Of a DNA stretch of 64,000 bases, positions 27,380 to 35,807 are shown in pieces; position 1 is the stretch's first letter; the number at the start of each line of letters is the position of its first letter. This DNA is from Haloarcula sebkhae (lineage in GTDB: Archaea; Halobacteriota; Halobacteria; Halobacteriales; Haloarculaceae), in contig NZ_BMPD01000001.1 in NCBI RefSeq assembly GCF_014647415.1, positions 372,001 through 436,000 of the forward strand, given 5' to 3'. Position numbers and translations under genes: made by a program. Under the pieces are notes generated by a model, which was not told the DNA's origin, searched no databases, and was given only the letters and a program-made list of their open reading frames with translations.

Positions 27380-29512
27380 ATGGTCTGGTCGGGGCGTACC
27401 GAGAGCCAGTGTGCATTCACAGTCGACCGCACGGAGTTGGACGGCGAAACCGAACAGGAGTGGGAGTGTCCACACGGCGCACTCGAAGGCAAAGAGCGCT
27501 GTCCGTTCCACTGCCAGCCCGAGGATGTCCCCGACAGCGTGGACGTATCCGAGGCGTTCCTCGATGCGATTGCTGGAGATCCTACCGAGAGTCGGCAGGA
27601 TCGCAAGCGAGCGAAACAGTTCATTGGAGCCACCTTCGACGTTCTCGACCTGTCGAACGCGGTGGTCGACGCCGGCGACAACCATCCGGTCGACCTCCGC
27701 GGAGCGACGATCGACCGGATTGACTGTACCGATAGCGAGTTCGGCCAGCGGCTCGACCTCCGGGGCGCGACGGTCACGGAGACGGCGACGTTCGACGGGA
27801 CGTACCACGAGGTCGACGCGAGGGACGCGACGATTGCCGAGGCGGTGTTTACCGGGGTAACGGCGGACCTGGTGGACATCCGGGAGGCACAACTGGATAC
27901 CGCTGCGTTCGAGCGCGCAACCCTCTCCGGGATTGACGCCCGTGACGCGACAATCGGAACCGCGACCTTCGACCGGGCGTCGGTGATCGACGCCGCCTTC
28001 GACCGAGCGACCGTCGAGGAAGGGTCGTTCCAGCACGCCACGCTGGAGATGGCCGACTTCGACGAGGCAACGTTCGGCACCGGGGATTTCTACCATGCCA
28101 CCTTCGACGAGGCGGACTTCCGGTGGGCGGAGTTCGGCACGGCGCGGTTCTACGGCGCGACGTTCAGCGGCGGTTACTTCAACGGGACCAGCTACGACGA
28201 GGCCGTCTTCGAGCGGGTCGAGGCCGAGCGGCTCTACCTTCCAGAGGTGACGCTCACCGACGCGACGTTTGCCGATGCGGCCGTCTCGATGAAACTGGTC
28301 GTCCACGACTCGGTGTTCGTGGGTACCGACTTCACGGGGGCGGACGTCGAGCGACTCGACGCCACAGACGCGGCGGTACTCGGGGCTGAGTTCGCTGACA
28401 CGGCCATCGCAGACCTGCAGTTGGACGGGGCGACGCTGGCAAGCCCGCGGTTCGCGGACAGCACAATCGACCGGCTGCGTGCGGCGGACGTGACCTGTCT
28501 TGGCACTGTCCGTCTCCACGACTGCACCGTCGGTACGGTCGACCTGCAACCGACCGCTGTTGGACCGAACGGGGTCGTGGTCGTCTCGCTGTCAGAGACG
28601 GCGGTCGAGGACGGCGCGTTCGGCCAGCCGGACGCGGGCGCCGCTGTGTACGATCTGGAGCGGGCGACGCTGGGAACAGTCAGGTTCGAGGGCGACGGGA
28701 CAAACAGCGTCCTCGACAGAGTTGTATTCTATCGGACGCGGTTCGCGGGCTTCGACTTCCGTGATGACGATGCTCTCGATCTGGAGGGGGCCAACTACTG
28801 CTTGCACGAACTCGATAGCGCGCTTCGGGACGGCCTTCGGGCCGCACTAGCGTACCCGGCCGCCCTCGATGACGCGGTCGGAGCCCTGGCGGACAGCACG
28901 GACTCAGCGGCCGACGAACCGGCGACAGTGGTCGACCTGGCGGCCGAACAGGCAAGTGACGGGGCGCTCGGACCGGACGCCAGCGCGACCTTCGAGCGTC
29001 TTTCGACGGCCACAGCGGAGCGAATCGACGCTGCCGCCGGCGAAGTGACGTACCTCCGAGCGAAAAACGGCGCGAACGACATCGCCGACAACACCGCCGC
29101 CTCCGAGTTCTTCATGTCACAGTTGGCCTACCGGCGGCGCTGTCAGTCCCGGCGCGTCCGCGACAGCGGCGCATCCCTGCGAGAGCGAGCACGGGCGCTC
29201 GCCCGCTGGGGGATGAACGCGTTCCTGTTCGTGACGACCGGCTACGGCGAGCGGGCGTCGTACACGCTCGCGGCGTCGGCGGTACTCATCGCCGCCTACG
29301 CCGGCCTGTACCTCGCTATCGCGCCGGCCCTGTTCGAGAGCGTGGGCCAGTACGCCCAGCTCAGCCTCGGGTCGTTCATCGCCTTCTTCCTCGGCGGCGT
29401 CGGCGAGGTCAGCGATCCGACCGTCTCCCTGCTGGCACAGTCCGAGGCGTTCCTCGGCGCTTTCTTCGTCGCGCTGTACGTCTTCGCACTGACACGGTCG
29501 GTCAGTCGCTGA
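27380..29512 (+). CDS. Pentapeptide-repeat protein fused to a channel-like membrane domain
   Basis: A 710-residue two-part protein. Residues 1-50 carry a cysteine/histidine cluster (C10, then WECPHG and RCPFHC) that may bind zinc. Residues about 75-450 are pentapeptide repeats of the A-(D/T)-F/L-x-x type, predicted to form a right-handed beta-helix. After a helical linker, residues about 610-710 have two membrane helices around a pore-like segment (SLGSFIAFFLGGVGEVSDP), matching the two-helix ion-channel (Ion_trans_2) pattern seen in haloarchaeal pentapeptide proteins. GEV replaces the classic potassium filter, so ion selectivity is uncertain. Confidence 0.84.
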   Translation: MVWSGRTESQCAFTVDRTELDGETEQEWECPHGALEGKERCPFHCQPEDVPDSVDVSEAFLDAIAGDPTESRQDRKRAKQFIGATFDVLDLSNAVVDAGDNHPVDLRGATIDRIDCTDSEFGQRLDLRGATVTETATFDGTYHEVDARDATIAEAVFTGVTADLVDIREAQLDTAAFERATLSGIDARDATIGTATFDRASVIDAAFDRATVEEGSFQHATLEMADFDEATFGTGDFYHATFDEADFRWAEFGTARFYGATFSGGYFNGTSYDEAVFERVEAERLYLPEVTLTDATFADAAVSMKLVVHDSVFVGTDFTGADVERLDATDAAVLGAEFADTAIADLQLDGATLASPRFADSTIDRLRAADVTCLGTVRLHDCTVGTVDLQPTAVGPNGVVVVSLSETAVEDGAFGQPDAGAAVYDLERATLGTVRFEGDGTNSVLDRVVFYRTRFAGFDFRDDDALDLEGANYCLHELDSALRDGLRAALAYPAALDDAVGALADSTDSAADEPATVVDLAAEQASDGALGPDASATFERLSTATAERIDAAAGEVTYLRAKNGANDIADNTAASEFFMSQLAYRRRCQSRRVRDSGASLRERARALARWGMNAFLFVTTGYGERASYTLAASAVLIAAYAGLYLAIAPALFESVGQYAQLSLGSFIAFFLGGVGEVSDPTVSLLAQSEAFLGAFFVALYVFALTRSVSR

Positions 29513-29553
29513 CCACCGCCAGCTTTCTTCGCTCGGCGGTCGTACAGTCGGTT

Positions 29554-30528
29554 ATGCACACCGTCTACGCCGCGCTCGGAGACCGCGTCCTCGTCGGCGA
29601 CAGCCGCGGCGGCTGGGACGGCGGTCTCCTCGGCCACGACATCGAGGGCGTTGCCGCGGGAGCCGCCGAGCCGGGGCGTGCCTTCGTGGGCACCTCGGAC
29701 GCTGGCCTCAAGCGGACGACCGATGGTGGAGCGACGTGGGAAACAGTTCTCGACGCAGGCGACCGCGTGACGAGCGTCACGGTCAGCCCACACGATTCGA
29801 CCGAAATCTGGGCCGGAACGGAACCGAGCGCGGCCTATCAGTCGGCCGACGGTGGAGAGACGTGGACCGAGAAACCCGGGCTAACGGGACTGGACTCGGC
29901 GTCGCGGTGGTCGTTCCCGCCGCGGCCACAGACTCACCACGTGCGCTGGATCGCCCTCGCCCCGGACGACCCGGAGCAGGTGTACGCCGCCATCGAGGCC
30001 GGCGCGTTCGTCCGCAGTCCGGACGGCGGAAAGACGTGGGTCGACCATCCCGACGGCGCGCGGCGGGACAACCACACGCTGGCGACCCATCCCGATGCCC
30101 CGGATCGGGTGTACACCGCTGCTGGCGGCGGCTTCGCGCTGTCGACCGACCGCGGCGAGACGTGGACCCACCCACAGGAGGGACTAGAGCATCGGTACGT
30201 GTGGGGACTAGCCGTTCACCCCGACGACCCGGACCGCGTCGTCGTCTCGGCCGCCAGCGGCCCCCGGTCGGCGCACAGCACCAGCGGCGAGAGCTACGTG
30301 TATCGGTGGGACGGTGACCGGTGGACGCAATCGATGGACGGCCTGCCGGGACCGTCGGGGCTGGCCCGGCCGGTGCTCGCCACTGACCCGGACGACGGCT
30401 TTCTCGCGTTGACGAACCACGGCCTGTTCCAGTCGAAGTATGGGGAGACATGGGTCAGGCGATGGCCTGACGATGGAGACTGGACAGCCGAGTACGACCA
30501 GGTCCCGAGCGGGCTGGCCGTCGTCTAA
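29554..30528 (+). CDS. BNR/Asp-box beta-propeller protein
   Basis: A 324-residue propeller of sialidase/Vps10-like repeats. Asp-box motifs recur: TTDGGATWET, SADGGETWTE, SPDGGKTWVD and STDRGETWTH, spaced about 50-60 residues apart. There is no signal peptide or membrane helix, so it is cytoplasmic despite resembling exported glycosidase-like propellers. Catalytic glycosidase residues are not apparent. It follows the pentapeptide channel gene by 41 bases, in the same direction. Confidence 0.8.
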   Translation: MHTVYAALGDRVLVGDSRGGWDGGLLGHDIEGVAAGAAEPGRAFVGTSDAGLKRTTDGGATWETVLDAGDRVTSVTVSPHDSTEIWAGTEPSAAYQSADGGETWTEKPGLTGLDSASRWSFPPRPQTHHVRWIALAPDDPEQVYAAIEAGAFVRSPDGGKTWVDHPDGARRDNHTLATHPDAPDRVYTAAGGGFALSTDRGETWTHPQEGLEHRYVWGLAVHPDDPDRVVVSAASGPRSAHSTSGESYVYRWDGDRWTQSMDGLPGPSGLARPVLATDPDDGFLALTNHGLFQSKYGETWVRRWPDDGDWTAEYDQVPSGLAVV

Positions 30529-30595
30529 CCCCGTTTTCTCGGTGAGAAGATCTGTTCACACTACTAACATATTGGGGGTCCCAGCCGGGAGTACG

Positions 30596-31579
30596 ATGGA
30601 CGTTTCAGACGCTTGCGCCGACTGCGACCGACTTCTCGAGACGGTTTCTGAGAGCGTCGTCGCCGAACGAGAGTTCCTCGAAACCGTGTTGACCGCCGTC
30701 CTCGCGCGTGGTCACGTCCTTATCGAGGACGTACCGGGGACCGGAAAGACGCTGACTGCCCGGAGCTTCGCATCTGCGCTTGGCCTCTCCTTCTCGCGAG
30801 TGCAGTTCACGCCCGACCTGCTGCCGGCGGACGTAACCGGGACGCATGTCTACCGCGAGGGCGACAGCGAGTTCGAGTTCTCCGAGGGCCCGATCTTCGC
30901 TAATTTCGTGCTGGCCGACGAGATCAACCGCGCGCCGCCGAAGACCCAGGCCGCGCTGCTGGAGGCGATGGCGGAGGGCCAAGTGACCGTCGACGGCGAC
31001 ACCCACCCGCTTCCGGAGCCGTTCGTCGTCGTTGCGACCCAGAACCCCGTCGAGAGCGAGGGCGTGTTCCCCCTGCCGGAAGCCCAGCGCGATCGCTTCC
31101 TCGTCAAGACCAGCATCGGCTACCCCGAGGCCAGCGCCGAGAAGGGGCTGCTCCGCCAGCGGACCGAGCGGGAGTCCAAGGCCCCCTCTGTCGACGATGT
31201 CCTCGACCCCGAGGGCGTGCGCCGTCTGCAATCCGTTCCCGAGCGAGTGACCGTCGACGACGACATCCTGAGCTACCTCATCGACATCGTCCACAGGACC
31301 CGCCGAGACGCCCGGACCGAGGTCGGCGTCTCCCCTCGCGGGAGCCAGCGCCTGCTCGAAGCCGCCCGGAGCCACGCGGTGATCGCCGGCCGGGAGTACG
31401 TGCGCCCGGTCGACGTACAGACCGTCGGTGCGCCAGTTCTGGCCCACCGACTGGTCCTGACGACCGATGCGACCGTGGACGGGACGACCGCCGACGATGT
31501 CGTCGCTGACGTGTTCGACAGCGTCGCAGTGCCGACGGTGTCGCCGGCTGCCCCCGAGACGCCGGCGGCCGGAGAGTGA
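30596..31579 (+). CDS. MoxR-type AAA+ ATPase
   Basis: A 327-residue AAA+ ATPase of the MoxR family, chaperone-like proteins usually paired with DUF58 or VWA-domain proteins. Walker A is PGTGKT (residues 47-52), Walker B is VLADEINRAPPKTQAALLEA with its DE pair, sensor 1 is VVATQNPVE and the arginine finger is in EAQRDRFL. The ATG at 30596 fits the family; the frame upstream to 30440 overlaps the BNR gene. It heads an operon with DUF4129, DUF58 and a membrane protein, the standard archaeal MoxR set of unknown cell role. Confidence 0.92.
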   Translation: MDVSDACADCDRLLETVSESVVAEREFLETVLTAVLARGHVLIEDVPGTGKTLTARSFASALGLSFSRVQFTPDLLPADVTGTHVYREGDSEFEFSEGPIFANFVLADEINRAPPKTQAALLEAMAEGQVTVDGDTHPLPEPFVVVATQNPVESEGVFPLPEAQRDRFLVKTSIGYPEASAEKGLLRQRTERESKAPSVDDVLDPEGVRRLQSVPERVTVDDDILSYLIDIVHRTRRDARTEVGVSPRGSQRLLEAARSHAVIAGREYVRPVDVQTVGAPVLAHRLVLTTDATVDGTTADDVVADVFDSVAVPTVSPAAPETPAAGE

Positions 31580-31640
31580 GTCGGATGGTGGAAAGACAGT
31601 CGCACCGGCCTGCTGGAGCCGGCAATCGGGAGGCGTAACT

Positions 31641-32342
31641 GTGGCGCGGTTCGGCTCGCTGGCGCTGGCTGTTCTCGCGGTCGTCGCGCTGGCGATGGTC
31701 GCCGCGTCGCTCGACACCGTCTCGACAGCGCCGACGGTGACGACCGGGGAGTCGACAGACGATTCGACGCCGCCCCCGCAAGGGCCGGGTGGCGGCGGAC
31801 CCGGTACCCCGGAAGGGACCCAGTCGGCGACCCGTATTCCCGAGACGGACGCTGAGACTGCGGCCGCGTCGAACGCAGGTGACGGGCCGCCGCGCTGGCA
31901 GGTCGTCGCCGGCCTCGCACTCGTCGTGCTGGGCGGGCTGGTCGTCCTGTACGAACTGACTCGTGGCGAGGCGACCGAACCGGACTCCGACGACGAGGAC
32001 CCGCCGCCCACGCCGACGGCACCCGCGGCCGATTCCGTGTTGCTCACAGGGGACGTGCCACCAGAAAACGACGTGTATCGGGCGTGGTCCGCACTCAGAA
32101 CCCACGTCGAATCGGTCGGCGAGGCGTCCGGACTGTCGGCTGAGAAGCCCGTGACACCTGCCGACGTTCGGGAGGGGGCAATCGAGTCCGGCCTCCCACA
32201 GCAGCCGGTGACGGCGCTGACCGAACTGTTCTGTGCGGTCCGGTACGGCGACGCGGCCGCGACACCGGAGCGGGAGCGGCGGGCGCGAGCGGTCGCAACC
32301 ACACTGTCGCTGGACACGCCTGTCCGGGGTGATGCGTCGTGA
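31641..32342 (+). CDS. DUF4129 domain membrane protein of the MoxR operon
   Basis: A 233-residue protein starting at GTG 31641. An N-terminal membrane helix or signal anchor (residues 5-25) is followed by a proline/glycine/threonine-rich extracellular linker (about 30-80), a second helix (VVAGLALVVLGGLVVLYEL) and a cytoplasmic C-terminal DUF4129-like domain with the Y-R-A-W-S-A-L start and TPADVREGA signature. Its last four bases (GTGA) overlap the DUF58 gene start, so the pair are translationally coupled. Confidence 0.8.
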   Translation: MARFGSLALAVLAVVALAMVAASLDTVSTAPTVTTGESTDDSTPPPQGPGGGGPGTPEGTQSATRIPETDAETAAASNAGDGPPRWQVVAGLALVVLGGLVVLYELTRGEATEPDSDDEDPPPTPTAPAADSVLLTGDVPPENDVYRAWSALRTHVESVGEASGLSAEKPVTPADVREGAIESGLPQQPVTALTELFCAVRYGDAAATPERERRARAVATTLSLDTPVRGDAS

Positions 32343-34285
32343 GGCGGCGACGCATTCCGACTATCGTCGGCCTCCTGGCTATCAGTGCCGGCGTGCTCCT
32401 GCTGGCACTACCCGAACTGGGCGGTGGACTTCTGCCCCGCGTGGCCGCGACGCTGCTGACAGTCGGGGTTGGGGCCGCGGCGGTGGTGCTCGCGGCCAGA
32501 GAGCTGTTCGACAGCGACGACCCGGAGCTACAGCTTCCGACGCCCGAGTCCCGGCCCCAGTATCGGGTCCCCGGGGCGGCGTTCGCCGAGCGGCTCGACC
32601 GGATCAGCACTGTCGGTCGCCGCGCTGCCGACGACGCGGACGAGTGGGACGGGACGCGGGAGCGAACGCCCAGGGAGCGGGTGTACGCGTCGCTCCACGA
32701 GCTTGGCGTCGATGTACTCGGACGGACCGACGGAGACACGCCGGGCGCGGCCGCCGACCGGCTCGCGGACGGGGCGTGGACCGACGACGAGGCGGCCGCC
32801 GCCTTCTTCGCCGACGGGCTGTGCCCGCCGCTGCCGCGTCGGGCGTCACTCCCCCTCGTTCGACCCGAGCTACCTGTGGTGCGTTGGGCGCGCCACGCCG
32901 TCGCCGAGTTAGCCGAGCGACTGGCGGCCAACGCGCCCGACCCGGCCAGCCGGCTCGCTCCGGTCGAAACGATAGGTGACGGGGCGGCCCAGGGCGAGTA
33001 CTGGCCCACCGCCGAACTCCCCCGAACGCGGTCGACCGGACGGACCAGGCGCGTCGCCGTCGCGGTTCTGCTTGCCAGCGCGGGCGGCGTCGTGATGGGC
33101 GTTCCCGGAGCGGTACTGACCGCCGCGTTCGGGATCGCACTCGCCGGGGCCGCCCGGGTCTGGGAGCCGACGGCCGACATCGAACTCACTCGGACGCTCG
33201 AACCGCGGACGCCGACCCCCGGATCTACCGTCGAGGTCACCGTGACGGTGCGGAACGTCGGCGAGACGACGGTTCCGGACCTCCGGCTGCTGGACGGGGT
33301 CCCCGCCGGACTCAGCGTCCGGTCGGGATCGCCGCGGCTGACCACCGCGTTGCGGCCCGGCACCGAGCGGTCGTTCACCTACGCGCTGACGGCGGTCCCG
33401 GGCACCCACGCGTTCGAATCGCCGCTCGTGATTGCGGGCGATTTCGCTGGCGCACGCGAGACGGTCCGGACCGTCGCAGTGACGGACGGCCACGACAGCC
33501 TGACGTGTGGCTTCGAGCGGCGCAGTGACGACGCCAGCCCGCCCCGAGAGCAGGCGACGCAAATGCCGGGGCAACAGAAGGCAGGAGTCACCGGGAGCGG
33601 CGTCGAGTTCGACTCGCTGCGTGCCTACCGCCCCGGCGACCCGGCGTCGAGGATCGACTGGCACCACCGCGCAAAGACCGGAGACCTGGCGACAGTCGAG
33701 TTTCAGGAACCGCGACAGCCGCAGGTCGCCGTGGTTGTCGACGCCCGCCGTGCGGCGTACGTCGCGGCGACACCCGGCGATGTCCCAGCGCCACGCCACG
33801 GCGCGTCGGCCGCCTACAGCGTCGCCGACCGATTGCTCGACGACGGGGTTCCAGTCGGTATCGGGACTGTCGGGGCGGACGACTGCTGGCTGCCGGCGAC
33901 AACCGGCGAGGCCCACCGCGAGGCCATCCGGACGCGTCTAGCCGGCGACGCCGCGGTTCCGTGGACGCCACCGGAGGAGTCGACGCAGATCCGCGAGGCC
34001 GTCGACGACCTGACGGCGCGGCTCAACCCCGACGTGCAGGTGGTCGTCGTCTCGCCGCTCTGTGACGACGACGGTGTCGACCTCGTCCGACAGCTGGAGG
34101 GAGCCGGCCACGGTGTCTCGGTGGTCAGCCCGGACTGTACGGACCCGTCGACGGTCGCCGGGGCCTACGCGCATCTCGCCCGTGAAAACCGACTTTCCAC
34201 GCTTCGGGGGCACGACATCCCGATCCGGGACTGGGACCCGACGACCCCGCTCAGGGAGGTGCAAGCCCGTGGCGCGGCCGTCTGA
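32339..34285 (+). CDS. DUF58 protein with an N-terminal two-helix membrane domain (probable DUF7269-DUF58 fusion)
   Basis: A 648-residue protein starting at GTG 32339. Residues 1-60 hold two membrane helices. Residues 75-200 form a soluble helical part resembling the small membrane protein (DUF7269 type) that is usually a separate gene in this operon. Residues about 230-270 add two more helices. An Ig-like strand region (TRTLEPRTPTPGSTVEVTV) follows, then the DUF58 core with GVEFDSLRAYRPGDPASRID and WHHRAKTGDL near residue 440. The VWA-like domain after it starts VAVVVDARRA. The fusion is inferred; no stop codon separates the parts. Confidence 0.82.
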   Translation: MRRRRIPTIVGLLAISAGVLLLALPELGGGLLPRVAATLLTVGVGAAAVVLAARELFDSDDPELQLPTPESRPQYRVPGAAFAERLDRISTVGRRAADDADEWDGTRERTPRERVYASLHELGVDVLGRTDGDTPGAAADRLADGAWTDDEAAAAFFADGLCPPLPRRASLPLVRPELPVVRWARHAVAELAERLAANAPDPASRLAPVETIGDGAAQGEYWPTAELPRTRSTGRTRRVAVAVLLASAGGVVMGVPGAVLTAAFGIALAGAARVWEPTADIELTRTLEPRTPTPGSTVEVTVTVRNVGETTVPDLRLLDGVPAGLSVRSGSPRLTTALRPGTERSFTYALTAVPGTHAFESPLVIAGDFAGARETVRTVAVTDGHDSLTCGFERRSDDASPPREQATQMPGQQKAGVTGSGVEFDSLRAYRPGDPASRIDWHHRAKTGDLATVEFQEPRQPQVAVVVDARRAAYVAATPGDVPAPRHGASAAYSVADRLLDDGVPVGIGTVGADDCWLPATTGEAHREAIRTRLAGDAAVPWTPPEESTQIREAVDDLTARLNPDVQVVVVSPLCDDDGVDLVRQLEGAGHGVSVVSPDCTDPSTVAGAYAHLARENRLSTLRGHDIPIRDWDPTTPLREVQARGAAV

Positions 34286-34778
34286 GCGGGACCGACGGTT
34301 CGAACCCGGGCTGCCGCGGTTCAGCACCGGCGTCAGCGCGGTTTCGGTTCTGGCCGTTTTCGGATTCGTCGCGTCCGACCCTGTATCCCTGGCGTTCGCC
34401 GTCGTCGGCGGGCTAGCGGTTGGCGTCGGCCTGCTGCGTCGGATCGAGTTCGCGCTGACGGCCGGCGTCGGCGGCCTGTTCGTGGCCGTGCTACAGGCCG
34501 GTGCTGACGGGTCGCCGGAGTGGGTCCTGGGCGCGACGGTGCCGGTCGTGCTGGCCTGGGTGACCGCCAGACACGCGTTGCGGTTGGGTGCGCAGGTGGG
34601 CTCCGTGGCCTCGACGCTCCGGGTCGAACTCGTCCACACCGTCTCGGTCGTGGTACTCCTGACCGCGGGCGGGGGTATCGGCTATCTCGTCTACCGGTCT
34701 GTGACGGGGACGCCGTCGCCGCTGGCGCTGGGCCTACTGCTGCTCGCTGTCGTCACGTTTACGCTTTCACTGCGGTGA
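34269..34778 (+). CDS. Last gene of the MoxR operon: multi-pass membrane protein (DUF7519-like)
   Basis: A 169-residue membrane protein starting at GTG 34269, overlapping the DUF58 gene by 17 bases. About five hydrophobic helices run through the protein: SVLAVFGFVAS, LAFAVVGGLAVGVGLL, LTAGVGGLFVAVLQA, VLGATVPVVLAWV and a C-terminal pair. Position and size match the small membrane partner at the end of haloarchaeal MoxR-DUF58 operons. The name is tentative and no activity is known. Confidence 0.75.
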   Translation: MARPSERDRRFEPGLPRFSTGVSAVSVLAVFGFVASDPVSLAFAVVGGLAVGVGLLRRIEFALTAGVGGLFVAVLQAGADGSPEWVLGATVPVVLAWVTARHALRLGAQVGSVASTLRVELVHTVSVVVLLTAGGGIGYLVYRSVTGTPSPLALGLLLLAVVTFTLSLR

Positions 34779-34791
34779 CGGTGGTAACCGA

Positions 34792-35178
34792 TCACAGGAT
34801 GGTGACGGCCGCGTACCCGAGGCCGGTCGTCACCGCCGTCGCGGCGGTCGCAAGCAGGAGAATCTTCGCCGCTTTTCGCCGATCGGCGCGGACGGCCTCG
34901 CTGGCGTCGACGCGCCCGCTGGAACCGCCGGACCCCGAGAGGTCGTAGCGGGCCAGCGCACCGAAGGCGACACAGAATCGGAAGTAGTCCTGAAACGCGC
35001 CGACGTACCCCCCGAAAACGGAGGGGATAGTCGCCCACAGCGACAGGTCGGGGACCGCACCCACTGCAACGGCGAGGGCGACACCGATGGCGACCGCGAA
35101 TGAAGCAATGGCCGACAGTCGGCGGGCGCGGCGTTGGTTCGCTCCGATGTTACACACCCCGGGCTGATACTCTGCCAT
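34792..35178 (-). CDS. Small haloarchaeal membrane protein with N-terminal PGVCNIG motif
   Basis: A 128-residue protein starting MAEYQPGVCNIGANQRRARR, a conserved-looking cytoplasmic head, followed by membrane helices at about 25-42, 47-70 and 105-127. A soluble charged stretch (RVDASEAVRADRRKAAK) precedes the last helix. I recognise the head motif from haloarchaeal proteins but know no function. It converges on the MoxR operon. Confidence 0.7.
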   Translation of the reverse strand: MAEYQPGVCNIGANQRRARRLSAIASFAVAIGVALAVAVGAVPDLSLWATIPSVFGGYVGAFQDYFRFCVAFGALARYDLSGSGGSSGRVDASEAVRADRRKAAKILLLATAATAVTTGLGYAAVTIL

Positions 35179-35300
35179 AGGCGGTAACAGGGGCTACACC
35201 GACAAATACGCCCTGCTTGGACCGGTGGCGCAACGGACGCTGCCGGCAGTTTGTATCATCAGGGATGTGATTTTTCATTTCGGCGGTCAACCATCCGGCT

Positions 35301-35726
35301 ATGCCCCTCCAATTCAAGCTATCGAAGACGTGGAAGTGTGCCCTCATCGGCGGCCTTGTCCCCGCAGCGTTCACGCTCGTAGACGTGTTGCGGTCAGGAT
35401 CGGATATCACATTTCAGGGGCTCTTCCTCGGTGGCGTCATCGCAGGATATCTGGTCAAACGCCACGGCGGGACAGGGACTGCCGCCGGAGTCAGAGTCGG
35501 ACTCATCGGCGGTATTCCAGCGCTCTGGTCGCTGAAAGAGCTGGTGGTCGCTATCCCGACGATTCCGAACCCGCTGTGGTTCCGGGTCGTCGGTGTCGGC
35601 ATGGCACTGGTAGTGGGCGTACTACTGCTGGTGGTCCCGATGGTGGTCGGTGGCCTGGCCGGCCGCTTCGGCGGCTGGCTGGCCGAGCGACAGGACCATC
35701 CACGGGTCCCCACGGCGGGTAGCTGA
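35301..35726 (+). CDS. DUF5518-like membrane protein
   Basis: A 141-residue membrane protein. A short basic head (LQFKLSKTWK) is followed by helices at about 13-30, 36-50, 58-78 and 88-120. The GLFLGGVIAGYLVKRHGG and GVRVGLIGGIPALW pattern (a glycine-rich pair of helices, K/R after the first) is typical of haloarchaeal DUF5518. Function unknown. It has its own 122-base upstream gap with a TATA-like tgatttttcat near 35268. Confidence 0.72.
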   Translation: MPLQFKLSKTWKCALIGGLVPAAFTLVDVLRSGSDITFQGLFLGGVIAGYLVKRHGGTGTAAGVRVGLIGGIPALWSLKELVVAIPTIPNPLWFRVVGVGMALVVGVLLLVVPMVVGGLAGRFGGWLAERQDHPRVPTAGS

Positions 35727-35807
35727 CCCGGCGGTCGTCCCGAAAACAGGGACAGCAGTCCGTCTGAATCGAGAAGCTATTTGGTTCGTGACACCGAGAG
35801 AACGTGT

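Noticed and set aside
27374-28549. 391-codon minus-strand frame opposite the pentapeptide gene
   Set aside because: The repetitive composition comes from the pentapeptide repeats read backwards.
30605-32317. 570-codon minus-strand frame across the MoxR and DUF4129 genes
   Set aside because: Low-complexity Ser/Arg-rich product, antisense to two clear genes.
34301-34320. tRNA T-loop-like sequence ggttcgaacccgg
   Set aside because: It lies inside a membrane-protein coding region, and no cloverleaf can be drawn around it.
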